Source of the DNA: Clostridia bacterium
GTDB taxonomy: Bacteria; Bacillota; Clostridia; Oscillospirales; Acutalibacteraceae
Assembly (NCBI GenBank): GCA_017538005.1
Contig: JAFYJR010000106.1
Coordinates: 1 to 8,713, forward strand
DNA: 8,713 nt
Reading direction: 5' to 3'
Every line of letters begins with the position of its first letter. The first letter of the stretch is position 1. The notes beneath the pieces are model-generated. The model worked only from the letters and a program-made list of their open reading frames with translations. It was not told the origin of the DNA and ran no database searches. The position numbers and the translations under genes were made by a program. Shown here one piece after another: positions 1 to 6,343 of the stretch.

Positions 1-646
1 GAAAGCCGGAGCCACAATGCTTCGCGGCGGCGCCTTCAAGCCGCGCACGTCCCCCTATACCTTCCAGGGCCTCGAGGCCGAGGGCCTGGAATACCTTGTG
101 AAAGCGGGACGAAGCGTCGGTCTGCCCACCGTCTCGGAGATTACCGACGAGACACAGATAGATCTTTTCAAAGACATAGACATAATTCAGGTCGGAGCAA
201 AAAACATGCAGAACTTCGGCCTCCTTCACATACTCGGAAAAGTTCCGCAACCCATCCTCTTAAAGCGCGGCTTCGGCTGCACCTATGAGGAAGTACTGTC
301 ATCCGCGGAGCACATCATGGCCGCCGGCAACGAGCGTGTCATTCTCTGTGAGCGCGGCATCAGAACTTTTGAGACATACACGAGATTCACTTTCGATGTA
401 ACCTCCATCCCCGCTCTGAAGACACTTACACATCTTCCCGTAATAGCGGATCCCTCCCATCCCGCAGGCAGATACGAGCTCATAGAACCCCTCTCACTCG
501 CCGCTGTCGCGGCGGGCGCAGACGGTCTCATTATAGAAGTACACGACAAACCCGATGAAGCGCTCTGCGATGCTGATCAGGCCTTAAAGCCGGACAAGTT
601 TGCGGGCATAGTCGAAAAAGCCCTGAAAGTTAAGGCGGCAATCTGA
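1..646 (+). CDS. aroF: 3-deoxy-7-phosphoheptulonate (DAHP) synthase, type I-beta, 5' truncated by the window
   Basis: This enzyme joins phosphoenolpyruvate and erythrose 4-phosphate into DAHP, the first step of the shikimate pathway, in the cytoplasm. The open frame is already running at the window edge (first whole codon at base 2), and KAGATMLRGGAFKPRTSPY matches the family well before the first ATG at 17, so that ATG is internal. About 214 residues are visible; the family usually has about 335-340, so roughly 125 N-terminal residues lie outside. Visible motifs, in visible-residue numbering: IIQVGAKNMQNF (61-72), the phosphoenolpyruvate-binding LLKRG (86-90), CERGIRTFE (116-124), and the metal-site DPSHPAGR (150-157, His153). 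GLIIEVH (175-181, Glu179) and LCDADQAL (188-195, Asp190) are also present. The protein ends soon after the barrel at KVKAAI, so there is no C-terminal chorismate mutase. An N-terminal regulatory domain cannot be judged. The stop TGA shares one base with the aroB start. The family call is secure. Confidence 0.96.
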   Translation, partial: KAGATMLRGGAFKPRTSPYTFQGLEAEGLEYLVKAGRSVGLPTVSEITDETQIDLFKDIDIIQVGAKNMQNFGLLHILGKVPQPILLKRGFGCTYEEVLSSAEHIMAAGNERVILCERGIRTFETYTRFTFDVTSIPALKTLTHLPVIADPSHPAGRYELIEPLSLAAVAAGADGLIIEVHDKPDEALCDADQALKPDKFAGIVEKALKVKAAI

Positions 647-1659
647 TGGACAACATTCACATTGATTCCGGTCTCCTCGGAAAATGCGGAGAAATCATAA
701 AAGGATATCATGAACCCTGCCGCGTTGCTCTTGTTACTGACTACACCGTAGGCGCTCTGTATGTCACGACAGTCGCCGATTCGCTGAAAAGCGCGGGATT
801 TGAAGTCTTCATCTTTGCCTTTGAAGGCGGCGAACAGTCAAAAAATCTCGAGACATACGGCAAAATTCTTGAGTTCTTCGCGGACAACGAGATAACCCGC
901 TCCGACCTGGCCGTCGCGTTGGGCGGCGGTGTCGTCGGCGACCTTACGGGTTTTGCCGCGGCAACATATATGCGCGGCATAAACTATGTCCAGATGCCGA
1001 CGACCCTGCTTTCAATGGTCGACTCCTCCATAGGAGGAAAGACTTCCATAGACCTCGACGCGGGCAAGAACCTCTGCGGCGCCTTTCATCAGCCGCTCTG
1101 CGTCATCTCAAGTGTCGATACTCTTGAGACTCTTGACAAAAAATACTATAACGACGGCGTTGCGGAAATCATCAAATACGCAATGCTCGGCAACGACAGG
1201 ATAATGCAGTCACTTGAAAAAGGCATAGACTGCGAAATCATAAAAGAAGCCGTAAAGACAAAACTCTCTTTTGTCGAAGGCGATGAGTTCGACCGCGGCA
1301 GACGCCGCATGCTGAATCTCGGCCATACTGTAGGTCATGCCGTTGAACACGCCTCGCGCTACGCGATACCGCACGGCCACGCCGTGGCCATAGGTATGTG
1401 CGCCATGGCGCGCGCGGGCGAAAAACTCGGCATAACCGAAGAAGGTACATCCTCAGAACTTGAAAGACTCGTCTCCGGTTTTGGTCTTCCGACAACGACG
1501 ATAATCTCACCCGATGATCTGTTAAACTCCGCTCTCTCAGACAAGAAACGCAGCGGAGACAACATAGACCTCGTATTTCCGATAAGCTTCGGCAAATGTG
1601 AGATAAAGACATTCCCCGTAGAAAAACTCGGCGAAATAATAAGCCTCGGAGTGAAATAA
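646..1659 (+). CDS. aroB: 3-dehydroquinate synthase
   Basis: AroB converts DAHP to 3-dehydroquinate (step 2), using NAD+ and a divalent metal, normally zinc. The 337 residues are close to the usual 340-360. Motifs in order: the NAD-binding glycine stretch ALGGGVVGDLTGFAAATYMRG (91-111), PTTLLSMVDSSIGGKTSID (118-136), GKNLCGAFHQP (140-150) and DGVAEIIKYA (170-179) with metal ligand Glu174. LNLGHTVGHAVE (223-234) follows with ligand His227, then IPHGHAVAIGM (241-251) with ligand His243. The last motif reads HGH where most family members have HGE. The ATG overlaps the preceding stop by one base (TGATG); only a weak AAGGCGG lies just upstream, so translation is probably coupled to aroF. The stop is directly followed by the aroA start. 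The frame is intact and no domain is missing. Confidence 0.97.
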   Translation: MDNIHIDSGLLGKCGEIIKGYHEPCRVALVTDYTVGALYVTTVADSLKSAGFEVFIFAFEGGEQSKNLETYGKILEFFADNEITRSDLAVALGGGVVGDLTGFAAATYMRGINYVQMPTTLLSMVDSSIGGKTSIDLDAGKNLCGAFHQPLCVISSVDTLETLDKKYYNDGVAEIIKYAMLGNDRIMQSLEKGIDCEIIKEAVKTKLSFVEGDEFDRGRRRMLNLGHTVGHAVEHASRYAIPHGHAVAIGMCAMARAGEKLGITEEGTSSELERLVSGFGLPTTTIISPDDLLNSALSDKKRSGDNIDLVFPISFGKCEIKTFPVEKLGEIISLGVK

Positions 1660-2913
1660 ATGATTCTTGAAATCACCCCCACTCCCTTCAAGGGAACGGT
1701 TAATGCAATAAACTCCAAATCCGAACTGCACAGACTTCTCATCTGCGCGGCTCTTGCCGATGCCCCCTGTACGCTGGTTCTCGGCAATCCCACCGACTCC
1801 CTGTCAAACGATGTCTTGACGACCATCGACTGTTTGACGGAACTCGGCGCGAAGATAAAGATAAAAAAGACTGAGATTTCGGTCAAGCCCATAAAATCCG
1901 TAAACCCTGCTCCCATGCTCGACTGCAGGGAGAGCGGTTCCACGCTCCGTTTTCTCATGCCCGTTGCAACCGCTCTCTGCGACACGGTCACATTCAAAGG
2001 CAACGAGCGTCTGACGGAGCGTCCGATAGGAAGCCTGAAGAGCGCTCTTGAGGCGCACGGCGTGGTTTTCTCATCGGATACATTGCCCTTTACCACAACC
2101 GGCAGACTTGAACCCGGAAAGTTTGAAGTAACGGGAGATCTCACCTCTCAGTACATCTCCGGCCTGCTGCTCGCGCTTCCGCTGTTCGACGAAAAATGCT
2201 CCGTAAAACTCACGACTCCTCTCCTCTCGAGAGGCTACGCCGAACTGACCATAAAAGCCCTGGCGGAATTCGGTGTTGCGACGGTATCACCCACGGACGG
2301 TATCTTCTCGATAATGAAAAAGGGCAAGGGCTATATCTCCCCCGGCGAGATTGTCATAGAAGGCGACTGGTCAAACGCGGCCTTCTTCTATGTCGCCAAT
2401 TTCCTCGGAAACGACATTACGGTAAACAATCTCCGCTTTGACTCCCTCCAGAGGGACAAGAGCATACTCGACTTCCTGAGTCTCTACACCGCCGAGATAG
2501 TTGATGAGAATCTCCTCGGCGCAAAGCACTATGAGATTGACCTCATAAACACACCGGACCTTCTCCCCGCTCTCTCGATTGCCGCGGCATTCGCCGACGG
2601 CACCACGACGTTTTCGGGTGCCGCGAGGCTGAGACTCAAGGAGAGCGACAGACTGACTTCAGTCTGCGCCATGATAAACTCCCTCGGCGGCAAGGCTGAA
2701 GACACTGACGACGGTATGATTATCTTCCCTCAGCCGTTAAAGGGCGGCACGGTGGAATCCTTCGGAGATCACAGAATAGTAATGGCAGCAACAATTGCCT
2801 CAACAAGATGTGTTGAACCCGTAATCATCAACGAGGCACGCGCTGTCGATAAATCATATCCCTCATTCTTCGCCGACATAAAGGCTCTCGGAGGTAAAAT
2901 CAATGTCATTTAA
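1660..2913 (+). CDS. aroA: 3-phosphoshikimate 1-carboxyvinyltransferase (EPSP synthase)
   Basis: This enzyme transfers the enolpyruvyl group of phosphoenolpyruvate to shikimate 3-phosphate (step 6). Its 417 residues fit the usual 420-440. Landmarks: INSKSELHR (17-25) is the substrate-binding Lys-Ser motif, with Asn where a Gly or Pro-type residue is usual. DCRESGSTLRF (88-98) is the conserved SGxTxR region, and ERPIG (120-124) has the conserved Arg121. LTSQYISGLL (161-170) carries the Ser-Gln pair. TPDLLPALS (298-306) has the probable catalytic Asp300, RLKESDRL (325-332) has Glu328 and Arg331, and GDHRIVMA (369-376) is the late conserved block. The ATG at 1660 follows the aroB stop with no gap and has GGAG at 1648-1651, eight bases upstream. 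The 3' end overlaps aroC by 11 bases. A long open frame on the opposite strand over 1359-2144 is a coding shadow. Confidence 0.97.
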   Translation: MILEITPTPFKGTVNAINSKSELHRLLICAALADAPCTLVLGNPTDSLSNDVLTTIDCLTELGAKIKIKKTEISVKPIKSVNPAPMLDCRESGSTLRFLMPVATALCDTVTFKGNERLTERPIGSLKSALEAHGVVFSSDTLPFTTTGRLEPGKFEVTGDLTSQYISGLLLALPLFDEKCSVKLTTPLLSRGYAELTIKALAEFGVATVSPTDGIFSIMKKGKGYISPGEIVIEGDWSNAAFFYVANFLGNDITVNNLRFDSLQRDKSILDFLSLYTAEIVDENLLGAKHYEIDLINTPDLLPALSIAAAFADGTTTFSGAARLRLKESDRLTSVCAMINSLGGKAEDTDDGMIIFPQPLKGGTVESFGDHRIVMAATIASTRCVEPVIINEARAVDKSYPSFFADIKALGGKINVI

Positions 2914-3868
2914 CATTGAATACTCCGGTACATCGCACAGCCCGGAGATGAAAATAAAAGTCGCCGGTCTTCCGAAAGGTGAAGAGTTTTCAAAAAGTGA
3001 ACTTCAGTCCTTTCTCGACAGAAGGCGCCCCGGAACAGCCGACAACGTCTCAGCAAGAAACGAAAAGGACGAACCGGTTTTCATTTCCGGAGTTACAAAA
3101 AAAGACGATGACACTTTCGTCACAGACGGCAACATGTTTGAAGCCGTAATAAAAAACGAAGACGCAAAACCCGAAGACTACGAATATCTGAAAGACACTC
3201 CCAGACCGGGCCACTCGGACTATACCGCCTATGTAAAATACGGCAGTTTTGAGCCCGGCGGCGGACAGTTCTCGGGCCGCATGACGGCTCTCACCTGCAT
3301 ACTCGGCGGCATTTGTCTTCAGGCACTGAAGAGGCGCGGCATAAGCATACGCGCCGTTGTCGCCGAAATCGGCGACATAAATGCCGCCAGAGAAAAGGGC
3401 GACTCCGTCGGCGGCATAATCTGTGCCGAAGCGACCGGTGTACCTGCCGGTATCGGCGGACCGTTTGACAAGGGGCTCGAGAGCAGACTCTCATCCGCCC
3501 TCTTTGCCATACCGGCCGTCAAAGGCGTCGAATTCGGCGCGGGCTTTTCCGCCGCCTTCATGACAGGTTCAGAAAGCAACGATGCTTTTGAGATAAAAAA
3601 CGGCGAAATCCGTACAGTTACAAACAACTGCGGAGGTGTTTTGGGCGGTATATCAACAGGCATGCCCATAACCTTCAGGGTGGCTTTCAAACCCACACCG
3701 TCCATAGGTCTTCCGCAGCAGACGGTCAACCTGAAGACAAAAACCGTTCAAACCATAAGTATAAAGGGACGCCACGATCCCTGCGTAGTACCGAGAGCAG
3801 TCCCGGTTGTCGAAGCGGTGACGGCGATAACCCTTTTTGAGGTCTTAAAAGAGGAGAATAAACTATGA
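2903..3868 (+). CDS. aroC: chorismate synthase, short form
   Basis: Chorismate synthase removes phosphate from EPSP to give chorismate (step 7) and needs reduced FMN. At 321 residues this copy is shorter than the usual 350-390. Visible blocks: YSGTSHSPEM (7-16), aligning with the classical FGESHG region and retaining a His at 12; LDRRRPG (38-44); LKDTPRPGHSDY (96-107) with the second conserved His104; GGGQFSGRMTA (119-129), in place of the usual RSSARETA; GDSVGG (166-171); VPAGIGGPFDK (180-190); AVKGVEFGAGF (205-215); NNCGGVLGGISTG (241-253); and GRHDPCVVPRAVP (289-301). About 30 residues usually found between the EIG (155-157) and GDSVGG motifs are missing compared with the E. coli protein as I remember it, and the C-terminal tail is short. 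A good GGAGGT at 2890-2895, seven bases before ATG, sets the start inside the end of aroA. The stop overlaps the next start as ATGA. Confidence 0.93.
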   Translation: MSFNIEYSGTSHSPEMKIKVAGLPKGEEFSKSELQSFLDRRRPGTADNVSARNEKDEPVFISGVTKKDDDTFVTDGNMFEAVIKNEDAKPEDYEYLKDTPRPGHSDYTAYVKYGSFEPGGGQFSGRMTALTCILGGICLQALKRRGISIRAVVAEIGDINAAREKGDSVGGIICAEATGVPAGIGGPFDKGLESRLSSALFAIPAVKGVEFGAGFSAAFMTGSESNDAFEIKNGEIRTVTNNCGGVLGGISTGMPITFRVAFKPTPSIGLPQQTVNLKTKTVQTISIKGRHDPCVVPRAVPVVEAVTAITLFEVLKEENKL

Positions 3869-5403
3869 TTGAAAACTTAGACGAAATCCGCGCCAAAATG
3901 GACCGTTTGGACGACGATATTCTCTCACGCTTCTTAGAGCGTATGAAGCTCTCCGAAGAAGTGGCGGAATACAAGGCCGAACGCAATATGCCCGTTGAGG
4001 ATACGCAGCGCGAGTACGAGATTATCGAGCATGTCTCGGCGTGCAGCGGTGAGTTCTCGGCGTACTCCACCGCCCTCTTCAGATCCATGCTGGAACTCTC
4101 CAAGGATTACCAGGAGCACTGGGTCAAGGCATACAACGAGGATGAAAAGCGCAAGGTCGTTCAGATGCCCGGCGTATACGGTCTTCTCGGCCAGCACCTC
4201 GAACACAGCTACTCCGAGCAGATTCACAAGGAACTCGGTCTCCGCGGACGTGTCGCCTATGATTACAGGCTTCTCGATATAAGCCCGGAAGAACTCGAGA
4301 CCTTCATGGCCCGCTCCGACATCTCCGGTCTTAATGTCACCATCCCCTACAAAACAGCCATCCTGGCCTTCTGTCAGGAGATTTCCGATGATGTCTTGAG
4401 AATAGGAGCGGCAAATACCGTTGTATTTAAAAAAGGTAAACTCTGGGCCTACAACACGGACATAGCCGGATTCAAATACATGGTTGAACGCTCCAACATA
4501 AAAATTGCCGGAAAGAAATGTATGATTCTCGGCAACGGCGGCGCCTCAAAAGCAGTCCGCTGCGGTCTTGAGGACCTCGGTGCCCGTGAGATAGTAATTC
4601 TCTCACGCGAAGGTTTCAACGACTACGAGGCTCTCAGCATCCATTACGATGCGGAGATTATCGTAAACGCCACACCTGTCGGCATGTATCCCGACAACCT
4701 TGAGTCCCTCATCTCCCTCAAAAACTTCCCCCGCGCCTGCGGTGTAATTGACCTCATCTACAACCCGCTCCGCACCGCCCTTCTCCTCGAGGCGGAAGAG
4801 CTCGGAATACCGCACATAGGCGGTCTCTCAATGCTTGTTGCCCAGGCCAGAGAGAGCTACAACCTCTTCTTTGACCGCAATATGATAAACGCCACTGTTG
4901 AAGATGTTACCTCAATGCTCTTCAAACAGAACCAGAACATCATTCTCACGGGTATGCCCGGTTGCGGCAAGACCACAATTGCCGAGGCAATTGGCGAAGC
5001 CACCGGCCGTGAGGTAATAGACATAGACAAGGTTATCGAAACCGAACAGAAACGCAGTGTAGCCGAAATAATCAACAAATACGGCGAGGAGGCTTTCCGC
5101 AACCTCGAGCAGGAAGCAATCCTGGAAAACTGCAAGAAGAGCAACAAAGTCATAGCGCTCGGCGGCGGAGCCATCTTAAACCGCAACAACTACCCCGCTC
5201 TTCATCAGAACGGCAAAATCTTCTTTATCAGAAGAGACATATCACTGCTTCCGACAGATGACAGACCGCTCTCAAAGAGCCCTGAAACCCTTATGGAAAT
5301 GCAGAAAATCAGACTTCCTCTCTATCAGGATGCAGCTGATGCCGAGATAGAAAACAACGGCACAATAGAGGAAGCCGTAGAGAAAATTCTCAAGGCTCTT
5401 TAA
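3865..5403 (+). CDS. trifunctional fusion: chorismate mutase (AroQ) - shikimate dehydrogenase (AroE) - shikimate kinase (AroK)
   Basis: One 512-residue chain carries three enzymes. Residues 1-85 are an all-helical AroQ-type chorismate mutase (chorismate to prephenate). Arg9, Arg26, Lys37, Asp46, Arg49, Glu50, Ser79 and Gln83 line up with the E. coli active-site set Arg11, Arg28, Lys39, Asp48, Arg51, Glu52, Ser84 and Gln88. Residues about 100-345 are shikimate dehydrogenase (dehydroshikimate to shikimate, NADPH). It has HSYS (114-117), NVTIPYK with catalytic Lys163, NTD with Asp199, the NADP loop GNGGAS (223-228), NATPVGM (268-274) and GGLSMLVAQA (319-328). Residues about 357-512 are shikimate kinase: Walker A GMPGCGKT (363-370), DID (386-388), FR (411-412), GGG (433-435), lid DDRPL (465-469) and RLPLY (483-487). 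All three active sites look intact. The SD GAGGAG (3851-3856) lies eight bases before ATG; the start overlaps the aroC stop (ATGA). No frameshift is needed to read through the domain joins. Confidence 0.95.
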   Translation: MIENLDEIRAKMDRLDDDILSRFLERMKLSEEVAEYKAERNMPVEDTQREYEIIEHVSACSGEFSAYSTALFRSMLELSKDYQEHWVKAYNEDEKRKVVQMPGVYGLLGQHLEHSYSEQIHKELGLRGRVAYDYRLLDISPEELETFMARSDISGLNVTIPYKTAILAFCQEISDDVLRIGAANTVVFKKGKLWAYNTDIAGFKYMVERSNIKIAGKKCMILGNGGASKAVRCGLEDLGAREIVILSREGFNDYEALSIHYDAEIIVNATPVGMYPDNLESLISLKNFPRACGVIDLIYNPLRTALLLEAEELGIPHIGGLSMLVAQARESYNLFFDRNMINATVEDVTSMLFKQNQNIILTGMPGCGKTTIAEAIGEATGREVIDIDKVIETEQKRSVAEIINKYGEEAFRNLEQEAILENCKKSNKVIALGGGAILNRNNYPALHQNGKIFFIRRDISLLPTDDRPLSKSPETLMEMQKIRLPLYQDAADAEIENNGTIEEAVEKILKAL

Positions 5404-5414
5404 TCGGGCCCCAC

Positions 5415-5420
5415 TGGAGG
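5415..5420 (+). promoter_or_regulatory. ribosome binding site deciding the TTG start of the phosphatidyltransferase
   Basis: TGGAGG lies seven bases before the TTG at 5428-5430. No ATG or GTG in the same frame lies near it between the preceding stop (5401-5403) and the first membrane segment. The site therefore supports TTG as the real start. Confidence 0.75.
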
Positions 5421-5427
5421 AATTAAA

Positions 5428-6069
5428 TTGATTGGCTGTTGGTCATACACGGTAATACTGACCTACATCGGACTCGCATCCGCAATGACGGGCATATCCT
5501 GTTCCGTCCTCTGCGCGACGGGTGTGATGAGCAATTTTGCCATCCCCGTCTACTGCCTGCTTTTCTCAGGCCTCTGCGACATGTTCGACGGCAAAATTGC
5601 CCGTACCAAGAAAAACAGAACCGAGCGTGAGAAACAGTTCGGTATACAGATCGACTCGCTGTGCGATGTAGTCTGCTTCGGCGTGCAGCCTGCCGTTTTA
5701 GGCTTCTGCCTCGGCGGCAACAGAATACTCGGCACAGTTTCAATGATTCTCATGGTGCTCGCCGGCGTAGTACGTCTCGCGTACTTTGATGTCATTGAAA
5801 TGGAGCGCAGAAGCGATCCCGAAAACGACGATACGAGCTTTACCGGACTTCCGATTACGATGTCCGCTCTGATAGCTCCTCTCGCCTTCTGCGCGCGGGG
5901 TCTGCTCGACGCGAATTTTCCCACTTTCTATCAGATCTGCATGATAATCACCGCAATCCTTTTCGTTTCGAAATTTAATATACGAAAGCCCGGCACAAAA
6001 GGTCTCATAGTCCTCGTAGTTTCGGGACTTGCAGTCGGTTTTGCCATCTTAATTTTGTCAAAAAATTAA
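5428..6069 (+). CDS. pssA: CDP-alcohol phosphatidyltransferase, probably CDP-diacylglycerol-serine O-phosphatidyltransferase
   Basis: This integral membrane enzyme most likely makes phosphatidylserine from CDP-diacylglycerol and serine, the first step toward phosphatidylethanolamine. The 213 residues contain several hydrophobic segments (roughly 8-30, 34-50, 83-118, 142-160, 165-181 and 191-210). The catalytic CDP-OH-P motif is DMFDGKIAR (51-59) followed by FGIQIDSLCD (71-80), with Asp54, Gly55, Ala58, Arg59, Gly72, Asp76 and Asp80 in place. The spacing between Arg59 and Gly72 is 12 residues, whereas the classical signature has about 8. RLAYFDV (116-122) and FTGLPITMSAL (138-148) are typical of PssA-like members and favour serine as acceptor over glycerol phosphate. 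The gene starts with TTG, 24 bases after the fusion gene, and is probably cotranscribed with the aro genes. No partner decarboxylase gene (psd) lies in the window. The family is secure; the exact substrate is inferred. Confidence 0.86.
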   Translation: MIGCWSYTVILTYIGLASAMTGISCSVLCATGVMSNFAIPVYCLLFSGLCDMFDGKIARTKKNRTEREKQFGIQIDSLCDVVCFGVQPAVLGFCLGGNRILGTVSMILMVLAGVVRLAYFDVIEMERRSDPENDDTSFTGLPITMSALIAPLAFCARGLLDANFPTFYQICMIITAILFVSKFNIRKPGTKGLIVLVVSGLAVGFAILILSKN

Positions 6070-6083
6070 CATTAAATTATGCC

Positions 6084-6110
6084 CAATAGTATTGCAAATT
6101 CAATATGTTG
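6084..6110 (+). repeat. short inverted repeats overlapping the ferredoxin promoter
   Basis: CAATA-G-TATTG (6084-6094) is a perfect 5-1-5 inverted repeat. Six bases later comes CAATATGTTG (6101-6110), an imperfect palindrome that repeats the CAATA half. The three exact half-sites are CAATA, TATTG and CAATA, and they flank and overlap the proposed -35 hexamer. This is a possible operator for a dimeric repressor or activator, but the region is AT-rich and short repeats can arise by chance. I do not recognise the site as that of a known regulator. Confidence 0.35.
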
Positions 6111-6120
6111 TGTATAAAAT
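6092..6120 (+). promoter_or_regulatory. sigma-70/sigma-A type promoter for the ferredoxin gene
   Basis: TTGCAA (6092-6097) as -35 and TAAAAT (6115-6120) as -10 are separated by 17 bases. An overlapping TATAAA (6113-6118) would give 15. Transcription would begin near 6127, leaving a leader of about 25 bases containing the strong ribosome binding site. The surrounding 82-base gap is much richer in A and T than the neighbouring genes, as expected for a promoter region. Confidence 0.65.
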
Positions 6121-6135
6121 GTATTTACCAACCAT

Positions 6136-6144
6136 AAAGGAGGT
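6136..6144 (+). promoter_or_regulatory. strong ribosome binding site of the ferredoxin gene
   Basis: AAAGGAGGT is a near-perfect complement to the 3' end of 16S rRNA and lies seven bases before the ATG at 6152. It fixes that ATG as the start; the same frame is open upstream to 6092 only through the promoter region. Confidence 0.85.
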
Positions 6145-6151
6145 AAATTGT

Positions 6152-6319
6152 ATGGCATACAAAATTACTGATTCTTGCGTAGCTTGCGGCACTTGCAAAG
6201 ACGGTTGCCCCGTAGAGGCTATCTCTGAAGGCGACATCTACTCAATCGACGCTGCTACATGCATCGACTGTGGTTCTTGTGCTGACTCTTGCCCGACAGG
6301 AGCTATTGAGCAGGCATAA
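6152..6319 (+). CDS. 2[4Fe-4S] ferredoxin, clostridial type
   Basis: This small soluble electron carrier donates low-potential electrons to and from enzymes such as pyruvate:ferredoxin oxidoreductase and hydrogenase. The 55 residues equal the length of the classic Clostridium pasteurianum ferredoxin. Two full cluster motifs are present: Cys9, 12, 15 and 19 followed by Pro20, and Cys37, 40, 43 and 47 followed by Pro48. The two halves are related by the usual internal duplication. The protein is acidic, with one Lys pair region only near the N-terminus. The gene has its own promoter, a strong ribosome binding site and a terminator 24 bases after the stop, so it is probably monocistronic and highly expressed. 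Its codons (many ggt, gct, tct and tgc/tgt) differ from the ctc/tcc/ggc-rich neighbours, which fits high expression. The particular partner enzyme cannot be told from the sequence. Confidence 0.96.
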   Translation: MAYKITDSCVACGTCKDGCPVEAISEGDIYSIDAATCIDCGSCADSCPTGAIEQA

Positions 6320-6343
6320 TCGCAAACTAAAACGAACGAAAAG

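Noticed and set aside
1359..2144. 261-codon open frame on the - strand across the aroB/aroA junction
   Set aside because: It lies antisense to two well-supported genes, shows no recognisable domain, and arises from codon bias in the + strand genes.
3319..3729. 136-codon - strand open frame inside aroC
   Set aside because: It is a shadow of the aroC reading frame with no motif, promoter or ribosome binding site.
5406..5411. GGGCCC palindrome in the gap before pssA
   Set aside because: A six-base palindrome is too short to be a terminator, has no T run, and is expected by chance.
6049..6069. TTAATTTT / AAAATTAA inverted repeat at the end of pssA, considered as a terminator
   Set aside because: The stem contains only A-T pairs and has no following T run, so it is unlikely to stop transcription.
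6092..6151. 20-residue N-terminal extension of the ferredoxin
   Set aside because: It would start at a TTG inside the proposed -35 hexamer without a ribosome binding site; the ATG at 6152 has a near-perfect one and gives the standard 55-residue length.
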